Below are positions 1 through 12,900 of a DNA stretch of 64,000 nt, piece after piece (the stretch's first letter is position 1; every line of letters starts with the position of its first letter). The DNA lies in NCBI GenBank assembly GCA_021234535.1, contig CM037842.1, positions 5,808,203-5,872,202 of the forward strand. Direction: 5' to 3'. The notes under the pieces are model-generated. The model was given only the letters and a program-made list of their open reading frames with translations, had not been told where the DNA came from and searched no databases. A program made the translations under genes and the position numbers. Origin of the DNA: Stichopus chloronotus. Taxonomy: Eukaryota; Echinodermata; Holothuroidea; Aspidochirotida; Stichopodidae.

Positions 1-2350
1 TCGGATGATTCCACAGAGCATATTTTGCACTCTGGGCATACTATGTGTGAAAAGTCACCTTGGGCGAGAGTACGTGTGTACAAACTGTACGGCAGAAATC
101 GATGCGGCCAATTCCTTACGTTTTATTTGTCCTTGTAAAATGTGTATTTTGGCCTAAAAGTGTCTTTAGCTCTTGAATATGACGAGTAAAAGTATTTTCC
201 AACTTGTCTTGCCAACAGAAATTGTCTAAAGGGGTTTAAATTTGTTTTTCAGTTTAAAAAAGACTAACGTTTAAAGATCACACACATGAAGGCATGGACA
301 ACTCGCCCATGTAAGACAAAATAGCTTCACACTTGTCAGTGCCTTTGTGAAGACTAACAACTCGGCATGTATTAAGTCCATATACCCGGCGTCCGAAGTT
401 GACTATTCAGACAGCTCGTCACATATGGCATTTCGGGGTAGAAGACAAGTCGCCCTCGTTTGAATTTGAAGTTTAGTGTAGCCTACCCATGGCATTCGTA
501 ACACTTCTCTCGTGTTCAGTGGAGATACACTGGATATAAATAGGAAGGCAGATCTATCACTAAAAAGACAACTTGGATGGGGAGGGGATTCTATAGGTTT
601 TTTTTTTTTTCATTCTGAAGCATAGGCCAAGCACGAGCTAGGGGCATGACTGATTTTCTTTAAGGAGCTCGTCACTTAATTAATTCACATGTGGTCAGTA
701 GTTGACTGAAAAGATGAACCAGAAGAATATTTTTGCGGATCAGTCAGCTGGACATAAAGGGTGTTCAAAAGTTATTAACTTTAGCCTACTCCCTTATTCT
801 AAGGCCTAAACTTAGCTCGGAAGCAAGTGACTGAGCAGCCTAGTGAATTAAAGGCAATGACTCGTCACTCTAAGCTATATTTTTAGCTTCTGGAGAGCAA
901 AATCCTCAACTGGTTCTAAGTTACAGTACTCTTTGACTGATAGCAAATTCGAAAGATGCAGAGTAGCTCATATCACACAGCGTATACAGGGATCCATTGT
1001 TTTGATTACACATGTGGAGGAATTTAGGACAAACGGAGGGAGGGACTAGACGTAGGTGGTTGGGAGGATTGAAACTGTCTGGGGTGATGAGATTTGTCTT
1101 TAAGGACCTAAGTGCATGCTACCTGCCACACTCTGAAAAGAGACTAGACTTCGTCGGACATTTTACTTATTTGCATTAGGCCTGTATGTTTTATTTTTAC
1201 TATAACTTTTTTCTTCCTTTTTTGTTCACATATACATATGTTTTAATCTACAGCTATCATATATAACTATAGGAGCAAGATTGCTATTCATTTGAAAAGG
1301 AGAGTAAAATTTGGTAAAAGACAGACTGGAACTGTAGCCATAGTTGCATCTTTTGAATTTCGTTTTGTAAATGTCACAATATCCCACTCTACCCTCCAAG
1401 GTAAAGACTGCAATGTACCATGATATGCAAACTACAAAGCTCATACAAAGGTGAAAGAAATGCTTCTTGTATAAAATATATAGGACCTATTCAGTCTCCG
1501 TTTGTGAAAATATTAACAATAACACTTGCAGAAACTAGTAGTACGGAGTTTACTAGTACAGTACAAGAAGAGCAAAAAATTCCCTCATGTACTTCTTCAT
1601 CAAACATTGAAAGCAATTACTGTTCTACTAACCATTATTCCACTCACAACTTCAATCACATGTTACTTTTCCAATTTCTCTAGGCATTTGACAGTCTACT
1701 GTTTATCTAGTATAATGCAGCAAAGTAGGCTGACAGTAGGCAGTATTGCTTCCCATAGTTTTGTTTGGCTCGTTGAATCCAGCAAGGTATGTAGAACTGT
1801 ATGGTGATCTAAAATAGACACTTTCTTTCAAAATATTCAAAGTTTATGATGATAATTGAAAGTCAGAAGACAGCTTGTAGTTGACATTAACCTGGACTTT
1901 TGGCCGCTTATGACTTTAGACATGAATACATGAACTGGTGAAAAAGTACAGAAAAGAGCTCATAGCCAGCAGCACTATGGATCTGAGCATGACATCCGTT
2001 GGGTTTTTCAATGAAAAAAAAATCAGTTTCAAGTTTGGGGTGAATGTCGTCATTAACCCTGACGTAATTGCAACCAAACGCGACCTGTAGCATAGTAGAT
2101 TTACATACTTCTAGTAGCCTGCAGTAGCCTACTACAAATGATTGGCATCATGTATTCGACGTTTTTACGTTATGGCTCCAACAGTTTGTTACAAACATAT
2201 TTGGAGAATCTAGACACGGCTTGCATCTTCTTAAACATGTGTATGTGACCCTATCTGTTAAAAACAAACATCGAAGTTCCCCTTCTACTAACAACCGACG
2301 GTCACAAAAGAACGTAAACAACTTCCCCTTTACACGAACTCATAAACAAT

Positions 2351-2373
2351 GTGGTTACGATTTTCGTAACCAC
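2351..2373. repeat. Perfect 10-bp hairpin
   Basis: GTGGTTACGA, a 3-nt TTT loop, then TCGTAACCAC. The flanks continue the symmetry loosely (AAACAATGT on the left, ACATTGTTT on the right after a gap), so this may be the core of a small foldback element. Confidence 0.6.
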
Positions 2374-2947
2374 TTTTCTAGTTTACATTGTTTTTAACGC
2401 TAACAATTGCTTGTTTGTTATTTTCTGCAGTATTTAGATATTAAGTTGCTAGCAAATGATCCTACATCATCCTTGTAGCTCCCACACTATGCTACTTATT
2501 ACTAACTTACGCCTGACCAGTTTATTGAAACTGGTACCTCCTTTTCCCCAATAATGTCCAAGTGTATTGAATGTCTCAATTTTATCAAACCGGACAACAG
2601 TATTTAAATGTAGCATGAATTTGCAATCAAATGTGACACACGGGTACTTCCTAAGTGGCAGTTTCTCCAGTTAGGCCTACGTACATTATTTTAGGAAGAG
2701 TGCTTAATATCTGACTATCGGTATTTTGTTTCAACAAAATCACTTCAAGTTAAACATGTTATTTGGTTTGTCATATCCATGTGGGAACATCTGGCCGACA
2801 ACATTCCAATATCCTCGTTTGCTGCAATTTTTAAGACGTTAATCAGTGAATCCATGCATGTACTGGACGTTCTATACATGGTACAGTTTATGTCTCTTCC
2901 CACAGTAATTGTGCTGTTACACAGCTCAGAGGAAATAGAAAAAATAA

Positions 2948-3215
2948 ACGAATAATTACAACAAGAGACCTGATTAAATAAATACATCATCAACTAACGT
3001 CTGTCCTTTTGAGGTATCTGAGGGTGTGGGTTGTTGCTAATGAAGGTACGTGGAATCTTTTAGTGCACCGTACGTAGTAGTTGTAATATGCCAGTAATGT
3101 CGTTACTGGGTACATCATGTTCAAATGTTGAAAGATACCCACCACGTTGTCCTTATCTTTGCAACAGCTGTTGATTTGTGGATTGTTACCCAATGTCTAC
3201 TGTTGTCTATAACAA
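2948..3215. repeat. Diverged duplicated segment, copy 1
   Basis: This shares ordered blocks with 4265-4600: ACAA(C/G)AAGAGACCTGA, a CATCA...TCTGT block, GCTAATGAAGGTA, a GTTCAAAT...ATACCCA block, and AGCTGTTGAT...TGTATTGTT-like text. The order is conserved with small indels, as expected of an old duplication or two copies of one repeat. No coding signal was recognised. Confidence 0.45.
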
Positions 3216-4264
3216 TATTTTTGTGTTGATACTAAGGTAAAGTAAATATACGATACAATCATGACATATGAATAAAGCAAGAAATTGGATCATGACGTTG
3301 CAACCGTGTTAAAGTGTTCAACAGACCCTGTCTCGTGCCCGATTACACATGTATCACCTATGGACATGACACCTAATGCCCCTTGCCAGGCAGCTCAAGA
3401 AAGCCTAGGCATTGGATCGACGCACCTGAATTACTGTAGGAGAACGATATTTAATTGACAATGTGGATTATCACAGCATGAGGTGATAAAACTGACCTAA
3501 GGCAATGAAAATTTGCAACAGTTGAACCTCAGTAGAACAAAAGAAGAGTGAGGTTGAAGCGATTCCCATTTTAACGTACGAGTAACGGCATGATAACCAT
3601 GAACTTGGACATAATACTTCAAGGTCAGGCTATTAACCCTGGTTTGATGGTCTTTGTAAGAGGCGGATTGAGTTGGTTCACAAAATTCAAGATATTATTT
3701 AACACGTGCTGTGTACGCACTACTCATATTTTGATGGTTAATGTTCAAACTAAGAGATTCTGAACATTTGACAAAAAACTGAAGCAACAGGTAGAGGGCA
3801 ATTACCGTTGAAATCATTTATTGAAAACCTGTGACCAGACACTTTTTACTGTATGGTACAGTACTTACCACTAGCAACCCGTGTTCACACACAACTACAA
3901 ATTTTCTAGTGAAATTAATTAGAAGCATTGGCACACAATGGCTTCCTTTAAACTCATCACAAAGTAGATTACATCGACACAATGCGCTTAATGTTACGAT
4001 GACTTCGAAAAGTTCCTTGATATGGATCACCATATTTCCTGGTTGATTGTTTGCTCACACTTAACCTCTCCCTTGAAAAGTGAAATCTGATTGGTCAGTT
4101 CAAATCTGACGTGGCGAAAATATATCGCATTGCATAGTGCTTACTGATAATCATTGAGGACAGTACGCTGAGCAAGGAGTAGTTACTACGTACGGTGCGA
4201 AATCATCTTATCCGTTCTCGACGACGGTTCGTTTTTATTCCTACAATAAACGCGGTAATTGAAC

Positions 4265-4600
4265 TTGCCTACACTGACAAGAAGAGACCTGACTTAATAG
4301 AGACATCAGCAACAAAATCTGTTTCTTTATCGATTCTATGAGGTGTTAACATTATATGCTAATGAAGGTAGGTGACATCATGTGTTGTCGTTCAGTACAC
4401 AGAACGCACTCGTAATTTGCCTGTGCTATTCTTTTACACGGAACAACAACGTTCAAATATACCCATGCATGTTTCGTTGCATCTTTTCGTTATGTTCACG
4501 TTTTGATAGATATCATACATCATTGTCTCAATTAGTTCCGACTCTTTTGCTAGTTAATCTTTAATAGCTGTTGTTGATGAGTGTATTGTTCTCTAATGTT
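4265..4600. repeat. Diverged duplicated segment, copy 2
   Basis: Partner of 2948-3215. It keeps the same block order, including GCTAATGAAGGTA near 4360 and AGCTGTTGTTGATGAGTG near 4566. It starts just downstream of a promoter-like patch (ATTGG at 4090-4094, an AT-rich TATA-like run near 4118) that I cannot tie to any gene. Confidence 0.4.
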
Positions 4601-5229
4601 CAGTTAAATTGACAGTAATAAAATGTATTGGTAATTAGGTAAGGGAAATATTATACATTGAACAAACAAAGGATACACGATATTATCTGACCATGGTTTT
4701 GGGCGTAATATCTAAAGGTGACAATCATACAACCTTACCTGTTGCTACTGGTTTGATACTTACATGCATTAGTCACCAAAGTATGCGTACCATTTGTGGT
4801 CACTAATTCGTTTTATGACATTAATGTCAACAATATCAGCAACATTTACTTGCTTGGAGTTCGATAAGACGCTTCTGAGACACTACTGACATGCTTAAAT
4901 CGGATTTGGAAAGAAGAAAGTACAGACCGTTATCTAAGATGTCTGCATATAAGTCTTTTAAACAACCAGGTTGTGAACAAGGGTAGACCATATTTTGTGA
5001 TGCACTGTGAAAGATTCATTGTAGCGAAGTTCATTGTATCGGAAATCACTGACCAGTATATGCTTATTGTTCATATGAATTTCTGAAACTAATAACGTCA
5101 GTAGACCTGATATCCTAGAATGTCTTCTTGTGGCAAGAACATCGGCCTACCATAATACTGCTCTTTCACTTAAGTCAATGTGGGACTACCCAAAGTAATT
5201 GGACTGTAGTAGTAGTAATTAGTGATGCA

Positions 5230-5469
5230 ATGTATACTTGAATGATAGGCTATTATATCCCATTATGCACAACCTAGATTATACACTACAGGTAAATTAT
5301 CATACGTGTGGCGGAGTAAATTACCTGCACATTCCCATATACAAAGACCTCTGTTACACTGTAACCTGCCCATTATTTCGTCTTTATGGCTACCTGTTCT
5401 TTCCGTTTGTTTATATATTTTTTGCTTTTGCAGTGCAAGGCTTTTAATATCAATATGATGTAGGGATTT
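5230..5469. other. Non-coding spacer
   Basis: Nothing recognised. It may be part of the tail of the retrotransposon relic that follows on the - strand. Confidence 0.4.
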
Positions 5470-5643
5470 AAGGGAAAGGGCAGGGATAGTAGTGACTAGT
5501 CGTGCTGTCTTTGTGAGTTTTTGCCCTTTGTAATTGCCAGGGATTTGTTGTGGATGTTTCTCTAGATTGTTAGTGGGTGTTCCTAGTGCTCCTGTTAATA
5601 TGGAACTGATTGATATTTTGTGTCCTCTCTCCAGTGTGTGCAC
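5470..5643 (-). pseudogene. Relic of a non-LTR retrotransposon reverse transcriptase C-terminus
   Basis: Read on the - strand, about 58 residues starting HTLERGHKISIS resemble the extreme C-terminal tail of R2-type and related non-LTR retrotransposon polyproteins. The hallmarks are a GALGT motif, then an N-L-x-K helix, then IPGN followed by QKLTKTARL-like text (families usually read IPG...QK(T/S)A(I/L)LGT...ILR). After this the similarity decays (the expected ILRKVL is replaced) and no upstream RT, thumb or zinc-knuckle sequence is visible. This fits a 5'-truncated, dead insertion, the usual fate of non-LTR elements. The match is from memory of the family pattern. A chance open frame is the alternative. 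Confidence 0.45.
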
Positions 5644-6084
5644 TTGTTTTCTGTTCGTAGGATGTGACTCAGGGGGTTTAGAGCTACATCGAGTGGTGAT
5701 ATGGAGTCGTCTTGAAATATTCCCAGTCGGATCTTTATTTAGACTATTTTTTTTCCCCTCCTGATGTGAGGTTAGTGTCTGTGGCCGAACCAGGATTTTA
5801 GATTCGGGGGAGGGGCCACTTTACTGCAATATCTCAGCAAGACAAGAGTGTACTTAACTCAGCTATGCATTCTAGCACTCTAGAATCATAAAAATCATCA
5901 AATCATCGTTACAATCATAAAAATGGTCATTTGTCAAGGTCAAGTTTGGAATCATTGTGGGAAAAGTAACTCATGAAGTGAAACTGAAATTTGATTGATT
6001 GTTTAATTTGTTGGTGGACTAGATTTAATGCCACTGGGAATGAAACAAGATTTCGGCGATGAAGCCAAAATATTAAAATTGTAA

Positions 6085-6190
6085 AACAGAAGGGCAATCC
6101 ACGGGGTTGCATATCTCATCCCTATCGTTTTCCATAATCATTTACTATGTCAGTTCACACGCATCTTCATGTCGTTATGGTGCTCTATCT
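6085..6190. repeat. Fragment of dispersed repeat family B
   Basis: The run GGCAATCCACGGGGTTGCAT with ATCTCATC(C/T)CT(A/G)TC following recurs almost identically at 38981-39030, where it begins a much longer copy. This is a truncated copy of that interspersed repeat. Confidence 0.55.
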
Positions 6191-7898
6191 CATCAAGCGC
6201 ATCAGGCTAGATGTGGGCGCTCTTAGCCATGAATATAAAGAACTCGTCAGTGGGTAATTTTCTTGATGGTGTGTGTCTCACGGAATGGCGACAGAAAAAA
6301 AAATGCATATAAATATGTACCCAAGCAGACGACAGATGGAAGCAGGCTAATTTGCGCGTTTAACTATTGCCCAATCACAACGCTTCTTACACATGAATTG
6401 GCAAGCTCCTTTTTAGCAAACGTTTGCTCTGTGCCTGCCCCACAACCGCAAAAAGTGGCCGCGGACCACTGCTACGTACTGTAAGTTTACAAATGGCAAA
6501 TTCATACTAATATCTCGGTCTAAGAGTGATTTTATGAATAGTACGAGGTTGCAATGGGTAGAGTGTGCTAATACATCGAACGATGTGATACAGAGGGTTA
6601 AGTGATGTTTTTAGTCGACGTAAGGATGCCAAGTTTTGTGTGCCGTTGGAATGAGTATATAGGGCATAGTCTAAACTAGTAGCACTACGCGGGGGACGCC
6701 TGTGGTAGTCATTTTACAGGAGCAGTTTCGCGAATCATCTTGAAGTTACTTCGGAGAAGCACATTTCATAAATACATATACTTATTTTGATGCACAGATC
6801 TTAGAAAATGCTTTCACGTCCTTTCTTTTGCGTTGACAGCAATAACATTCAAATATCAACACCAAAATGGATGCCACCACCATTTATCCGTAAGTAAAGC
6901 AGAGCAACATGAAGAAGCTTTATTTTTAGTGAAAGGTATTAAGTTCAAATATTAGGGAGTGGTTTACCGTGTATATGTTGGAATAAATGATAATGACCAT
7001 AACGGATCTTTTCATGTTGACATAATAACTGGTGAAGAATGAACGCAGCCATCCAAAAGATTGAGATACAAGATCAACGTAGTTAGTGCCGTAGTAGGGG
7101 ACGGATATACACCATTCAGTAAGGGGAGCAAACTTGAATTTTGAGTCCAAAATTTTATTGTTTACCAGTATATGTTGGATATTTTGTTCCCAGATAGGTC
7201 ATTTCTTAGTTAAAATTTACTCTTTCAAAAGCTAACTTAGTATACTTTTTCACTTGAAAATCCTTCATTTCGCTCACCCTTTCTATAACAGAAATGATGT
7301 CCTCAGGTCAGAGTTTAAACAGCTTTAAATTAATTCTCAAGAAACATTCAAGGTATAGCGGGATATCATAAGTTTTTCAACATTTTTTTGTCAGGAAACT
7401 CTTACTCGGCTCACCGTGCCAGTGATATGTATAGGCATTACAGTCAGCTTAGACTAATCTAAAGTTTTTAGTTAATTGCTAATTTTATATCAACACAGGC
7501 TTTGCGTCCTAACAAAAACAGCAACCTTCGCCCAGCTCATCATAAAAGTTAAAGATCTTCAATATATTGTGTTCGCAGGTACGTCCTTCCAAAACTTTCA
7601 GTTAATTGCACAAATAGTTCTCCAGATATTCTGGAAATCTCAGTTTTGACCAAAATTAGTTTTTTATTAAGAAAAAAGTAGTACATGTTTAACAATGGAG
7701 TATTAAGGTGACAGATATATCTTGAACATTGAGTTTTATTGCATTTTCAAATGCCAAGATATTATGAAAATACAAGTTGCCTTTTCGCTTTCTCAAAATT
7801 CCATTTAATATGTACTTCAAACGTACAGAAGCTGAAAAATAAATACAAGATCTATTGAATTTACTATTAACTATTTCGGGACAGATGTGTACTCCCAT

Positions 7899-7945
7899 GC
7901 ACTCACACACACACATACGCACACACAAAATACGCACACACAACA
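7899..7945. repeat. CA-rich microsatellite
   Basis: Interrupted CACACA/TACGCACACA run. It has no coding value; the - strand frame through it is low complexity. Confidence 0.8.
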
Positions 7946-8461
7946 TGCTCGCCTTCAGTTCCTTACCTGGACGCCAGGAAAGTCCGGTGAATGAAGTGAC
8001 TGGAATTCCCCGTTTCCGTGTGACGTAAGTTGTTCAGGTTTTTTTTTTTCCGTCGAGAGGGCGGACACCGGTATTCATTCGTGAGACCTCCAAGCAGCCA
8101 AGGGATTGTCTAGCAGCTACACTAGTCTCGAGCTGGAGGTGAGAGGAAAATGACCCTCGAGGCTCTCGCCACAGGGTGCGACCCGCTAAGACAGAGTCCG
8201 TATGGGAGTGCTCTCAACCGGGGACATTAAAGAACAAGAAATTGAGCGCGTTTACACAACTGAAGATATTGTTTTTGAAAATACTGATGCACCATGTCCA
8301 CCTTCTTTTCAAAACCAGCATCACCTGTCTTTTACGTGATCAAACGCGTCATGATAGCCATCCAATACTTATAGCTAAAGGGTTTCCTCCATGTTTGACA
8401 ATCCTATTATGCTAAATCTACTTGAAGAAAGAACGGGGCGAATAACCCCTATTTTTTGCAT

Positions 8462-8677
8462 AAGTTACTCTCTAAATGTAAAGAGTGAAAGTCTGCAAAA
8501 AAGGGGAAACTAAAATGATCACTCTTGTTTTCGGTGATATTCATCTCCTTTGAGTGACATTTTCCACTCAATCAGAGTAAACAACCATTTAAACCAGAGT
8601 GAAATTTCAATCGAATTCCACTCTTTAAAAGAGTGGTCACTACTGTCACTCTTTGACATTTAGAGGGAGTACCTTAT
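8462..8677. mobile_element. MITE-like element with about 26-bp terminal inverted repeats
   Basis: The left end, AAGTTACTCTCTAAATG then TAAAGAGTGA (8462-8488), is the near-complement of the right end, TCACTCTTTGACATTTAGAG then GGAGTACCTT (8646-8674). In between are several copies of CACTCTTT/AAAGAGTG, including a 17-nt palindrome at 8622-8638 (CACTCTTTAAAAGAGTG). The total of about 215 bp, with terminal inverted repeats and no coding capacity, is typical of a miniature inverted-repeat transposable element. It sits about 230 bp upstream of the propeller exon. The superfamily cannot be assigned, and a clean target-site duplication is not obvious. Confidence 0.6.
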
Positions 8678-8907
8678 AAACGGTAAAGCAAGTCCCAAGT
8701 GATGATTGGCTGGAGACAACTTCATGCCTACAAATGCGTGCGTGTTATTCCTGCAAATAGACGCTTTCATCCTATTATGGCGTTTCATCAATATACACAA
8801 CCTATACGCGGTTCTCAAAATCTCAATATTCACTGCATTAGGAAATTCTTCACTTATCATCTTTCTGTAGTTAATATGACCTTGTTTCAAATTTTTGTCT
8901 TTCTCAG

Positions 8908-9724
8908 CATGTATACAAAGTTGTCTCGGTTCACCGAGAACAACCAATGGGAGCTGACCGATATAGCAACAGATTCCACCAGGATTGCTGTCTCTGGATA
9001 TAACATAGCGACAAACTTTACATTCATTGACCTGTTTACAATAGATGATTCTGATTCTACACCATTACCACTTAAACAGCCTTCATTTACGAAAGAATTT
9101 CCTCCTTCTGCTGGTTATTCTGTGTTGCGGTTTGTTTCTTTTATGGACGGTGATTCATCACACATAGTTACTTTGAGTGGGAATCAATTAGGCTTGTGTA
9201 ACATACACAGTAACGACGATCAACGCACAATAGAATACCGTGGAACGGCAGTGTGTATGGCCGTCAGCGAGAGAGCCATTTACACTGGTTTGTATGACTC
9301 CAACGAGGTGATTGTGTTTAATGATAAATTAACTATTATGAAATCAATCACCTTATATGGACTACAGGTGTCTGACGGGCTGACAGATATCACAGTAGTT
9401 AAAAATAATATTTACATATGTACAGGCTATCTTAAGAGAGCACTGAGACATAACATGCACGGGCACCTACTAAATGAATACAATGCACCAGACAAGGAGA
9501 GCGGTCATGCACGCAGTATTACTGTAAGCAGTGAATCCAGTCTGGTGTTTGTATTGTGGTGGCAAAATGGCCGTCCAGATGTTATTGTTGGTTATTCTCT
9601 CTCTGAGGGTCACAGACTATTTGCATGTGACAATACTGTTATCTGTGGGCCTAAAATCAGGACATTGACTGTAAACAGGTTAATGACAACAACCCAGCGG
9701 GGAGAAGTAGGATTATACAACAAA
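8908..9724 (+). CDS. Beta-propeller (WD40/NHL-like) protein, one large internal exon
   Basis: A 272-codon exon bounded by a strong acceptor (TTGTCTTTCTCAG ending at 8907; entered in phase 2) and a consensus donor (AAA|GTAAGT after 9724; left in phase 0). The protein shows about six imperfect blades of 40-45 residues, each ending in an aliphatic strand followed by an S/T-x-x-x-I-x-(V/L) pattern, for example around ELTDIATDS, VCMAVSERAIYTG, LTDITVVKNNIYIC, ARSITVSSESSLVFV and IRTLTVNRLMTTT. This is the periodicity of a WD40, NHL or TRIM-type six-bladed propeller, usually a binding scaffold. No catalytic motif is visible. The next acceptor in phase is at 9883; it would add 13 residues (VLWICTQ...) and stop at 9923-9925. 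An alternative terminal exon starts at 10018. Upstream exons, including the start codon, were not found. Open sequence before 8908 reads as intron. Confidence 0.6.
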
Positions 9725-9883
9725 GTAAGTATACCACTGCAGGATAGTATAAAAAAAAATATGTCTTATAACAAAACAAGAATTTAATTTAGATCTAGAA
9801 TATTAATCGTTTCTTGAAAACTAATGAATTAATCATAGTGTTTGCAACGTATTATTGCAATGCGTGTTTCATAAAAATTTCAG

Positions 9884-9925
9884 GTTTTGTGGATTTGTAC
9901 ACAGCTGCTTACGAATTCACACTGA
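9884..9925 (+). CDS. Candidate last exon of the propeller gene
   Basis: Acceptor ATAAAAATTTCAG ends at 9883. Phase 0 matches the donor at 9725. It adds VLWICTQLLTNSH then a TGA stop (9923-9925), which could complete the last blade's strand. A competing terminal exon at 10018-10065 (acceptor TTTTTACTCTACAG) is also in phase. The choice needs transcript data. Confidence 0.3.
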   Translation, partial: VLWICTQLLTNSH

Positions 9926-12900
9926 TTGTATCCTACAGGTGTATTGTCAGTGAAAGTTATTGTTCATAACCATGTTACTGAATGGTACTAAAAAATTGAT
10001 TAATTTTTACTCTACAGTATTTCAAATGTTCATGTTTCATATCAATCAATGTGATTACTTTGTGAATTCACCAACTACTTTGTCACTTTTAAGCATTCCA
10101 AATGGATAAAAAAGTTTACTGCTTTTAATACGTAAAAAATATTATTGTTCAACGATGCATACCAAATCTACAAGAAAGGTCCAAGATTGCGTTGATGATA
10201 TTGCTCTTCTTCACGTAATATTAACTAATCTTGTATCAGTGCGTGCGAACTTCCGCGTTTTATGTCCGCTTGTACATGGTGCGTCTAAATCCTGATAGCA
10301 TAATTTGGTCGGCGAGACATCAAACGGCTTCGGTCCGTCCGCCGCGATGCTGATCGGCTAAAACCCGTGAAGCAGTATATAGGATTGTAGCCGGTAAACA
10401 CTGAGAGACGATATTCGATTAAGTATCATCAGACCGGTAAATGTTCAAATGTAAGTTAGGTGACTGTGGACTATACAAGTTACACGGGGAAACGTGAACT
10501 TATCTCCGATGGACCGTGGGGACGTGGGAGAAACAACACAGTAATGCTAAAACAGACGCAAAAGACGTTGCCAACAGTTTACTATACTACTTTAATTTGC
10601 CGTCAGGAAAGAAATAATTAAAATATTGAGCATAGATGTGGAAAATATTGTATAAACTTCAATAAAATCAAATTGAAACGGACTTACATATTTCCATAAA
10701 GACGTTTCACGCTGTCGCTCCTCCACCAATTAAAATATCAGAACTCACACACAATTTGACAGAATAAACACTTATTTAAATCTTAGGGTCGACCATAAAT
10801 AAAGAAAAGTCTCGTTCCGTTGGGGCCCAGTTGGTCGAAGTCCCACGTCGCTTGGTCCAACGTTGACTTCTCGAGTAGTATGAACTGCAATCGCACACCC
10901 GCGGATCCACAGCGAAGAAGATAAAGTTTGAAAGACAGTCTCAGTCCACCATACGTATACACCACTCACGCCACATAACAGATGAGATTAATACAGCTTC
11001 CACAGGAATATAATTAAAGTGTACATGTGTTTCAGGATCAAACTTTCCTCCAATTATGCAAGAATCGTAAGTTGCGGCTACCTTCGGGATGGCTCCAGGG
11101 ATGTAATGAGATGTTTAAGTTTTGGGAGATGTAATACAATCACAATTTACGAATAAGATTTTCCAAAGTTGAGCTAGGCTGAATAACTTTGAGATTTCTA
11201 TTATGCTCTGACCGTAACAAAGTATTACAGCCCTCCTCTTTCCTCCAGGCCTTTATATATCGTCTATAAAAATACTGCACGAACACAAAGTCTATCTCGA
11301 TCCGCTCTATCTCCTCTCAAGTACTCCGCCGAGCTGCCCTCGGTCGTCCCCTTCCTCAATCTCTCTCTCTCTCTCCACCTCGCGGCTCTACACAACCGTC
11401 TCAAGGCGACTCCCTCTCAGCACGACTCTGTCAGCGGGACTCTCCGAGTACAACTCTCCGTGAAAGACTACTGTCTCCCATTTTTGAGCTCTGGTCACTG
11501 GTAGCTATCTATCCCATAATAGTAAAGCAGCAAGTCCAAATATATCCCGTAATAGTAAAAACTCCACCCTAATCTATCCCATGTTTTCCATCTATACCAT
11601 AATTTTCCGCGCACACGTGCGTCTCTTTGTTTCCCACTGTATCCCTTATAATTTGGCATCCTTCACTTCCTGGTTGTTGTTACGTCATACCTTGCATACC
11701 TAGAGCAAAAATCATTTCCTGTCATGTCCCTCTGATGTACCCAAAAATCACCAAATAAGGAAAATATCTCTTCTGCCAATACATTATTCACTGTTGACAA
11801 AGGAAGGTTTCGTGGAAAATGGCTACATTAATTAACTTAACCACCTTTAAGTAACTATTCTGAGTAACACCCGTTAATTGTTGTCTCAGAGGGAGGCAGT
11901 TTGCCTCTCCTGCAAAGCTAAACAAAGAACCCGCGCTGACCACTGCTGACCCCGCAAATAGCAGATGCCAAGCGATTGCATAGAAAGGGATAAATAACAT
12001 CGTTGACTCATTCACTTATGATCCGGAACAGCAACTCGATAAATACGGACAAAGGGCAAAACAGTTACAAAACGTTACAAATACATCGATTTCAAGAAAA
12101 TAGGAATATAATCATGGGACTATATGATATAGTTAAAACATTGACTTAATCAATTATGACCAGTAAACACCCTGGTTACACGATGTTGCTCGGCCAGGGG
12201 ACCTCCGGTGGTTACTTGGCCACCGGCGACCCTCAAGGTTTTGCTGGCTGGGATTATTTCAAATTCAATGAAAACTTGTGCAAAGTTCTTATATATAACT
12301 ACTTAAGTGGAGATTGCATGTTCAGTGTTGAAGAGAGATTATAAAAGGTGGCATTGCACGAAGACATAAGACAAAAAAATACTGGTTGATGTGAACTTTG
12401 ATGTACAACAACTTGCAACTTGCAAACTAAATTGTCAATGTCAATGACAAATAGCAAGAACAAACAAACAGGCATCAAATTTTATTGCCAATTTTGAACA
12501 GAAGATCATTTAGAAGATATTTTGCAAAGACGTCATTAACTAGGTCTCTGTGAGATGTGGTTGCAGTAAATAATTACAAATCCTCTCGTGTGTATGCCCT
12601 GTATTTAAATCAATGCATGTTGGCGATTAGATACTCAACTCCGTGGATTGCCCTCTTGTTTTAAAAGCGGTTTCCAACATGGGAGAGTGAAAAATTGGGA
12701 AAAACCTGAAGTTATACAAAAATTCTTAAAAGTCATATGCAGCTTGTCAAATAAGGTAACTAACACTTGAGCCTACTTAAGATATTACTTTCTTGGGCGG
12801 GGGATATGGTTAATCTGAAGTGCGTTATTTTAGTTGTGAGTTTACTGGGAATTCTTGTATTGTATGTGAGTCACACAAAATGGATAGTCACATCAACCTA

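Larger units (their letters stand above)
1..5229. other. Non-coding flank, no recognised gene
   Basis: No open frame here resembles a known family. All are short, AT-rich and lack plausible splice contexts on both sides. The stretch holds a perfect hairpin (2351-2373), a diverged duplicated segment (2948-3215 and 4265-4600) and a weak promoter-like patch near 4090. I see nothing else. Confidence 0.5.
5644..8461. other. Non-coding stretch with minor repeats
   Basis: No gene recognised. It contains a short dispersed repeat at 6085-6190 and a CA-rich microsatellite at 7899-7945. A patch at 8016-8140 has a CRE-like TGACGTAA and a possible donor (CTGGAG|GTGAGA, 8139). That patch could be a 5' exon of the propeller gene that follows, but nothing ties them together. 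Confidence 0.45.

Noticed and set aside
4088..4240. CCAAT/TATA-like promoter patch
   Set aside because: The TATA-like match is weak and no gene follows downstream, so it is not called as a regulatory feature.
8699..8907. N-terminal 70 residues of the open frame before the propeller
   Set aside because: They overlap the MITE edge and lie upstream of a strong acceptor. The sequence has no propeller character.
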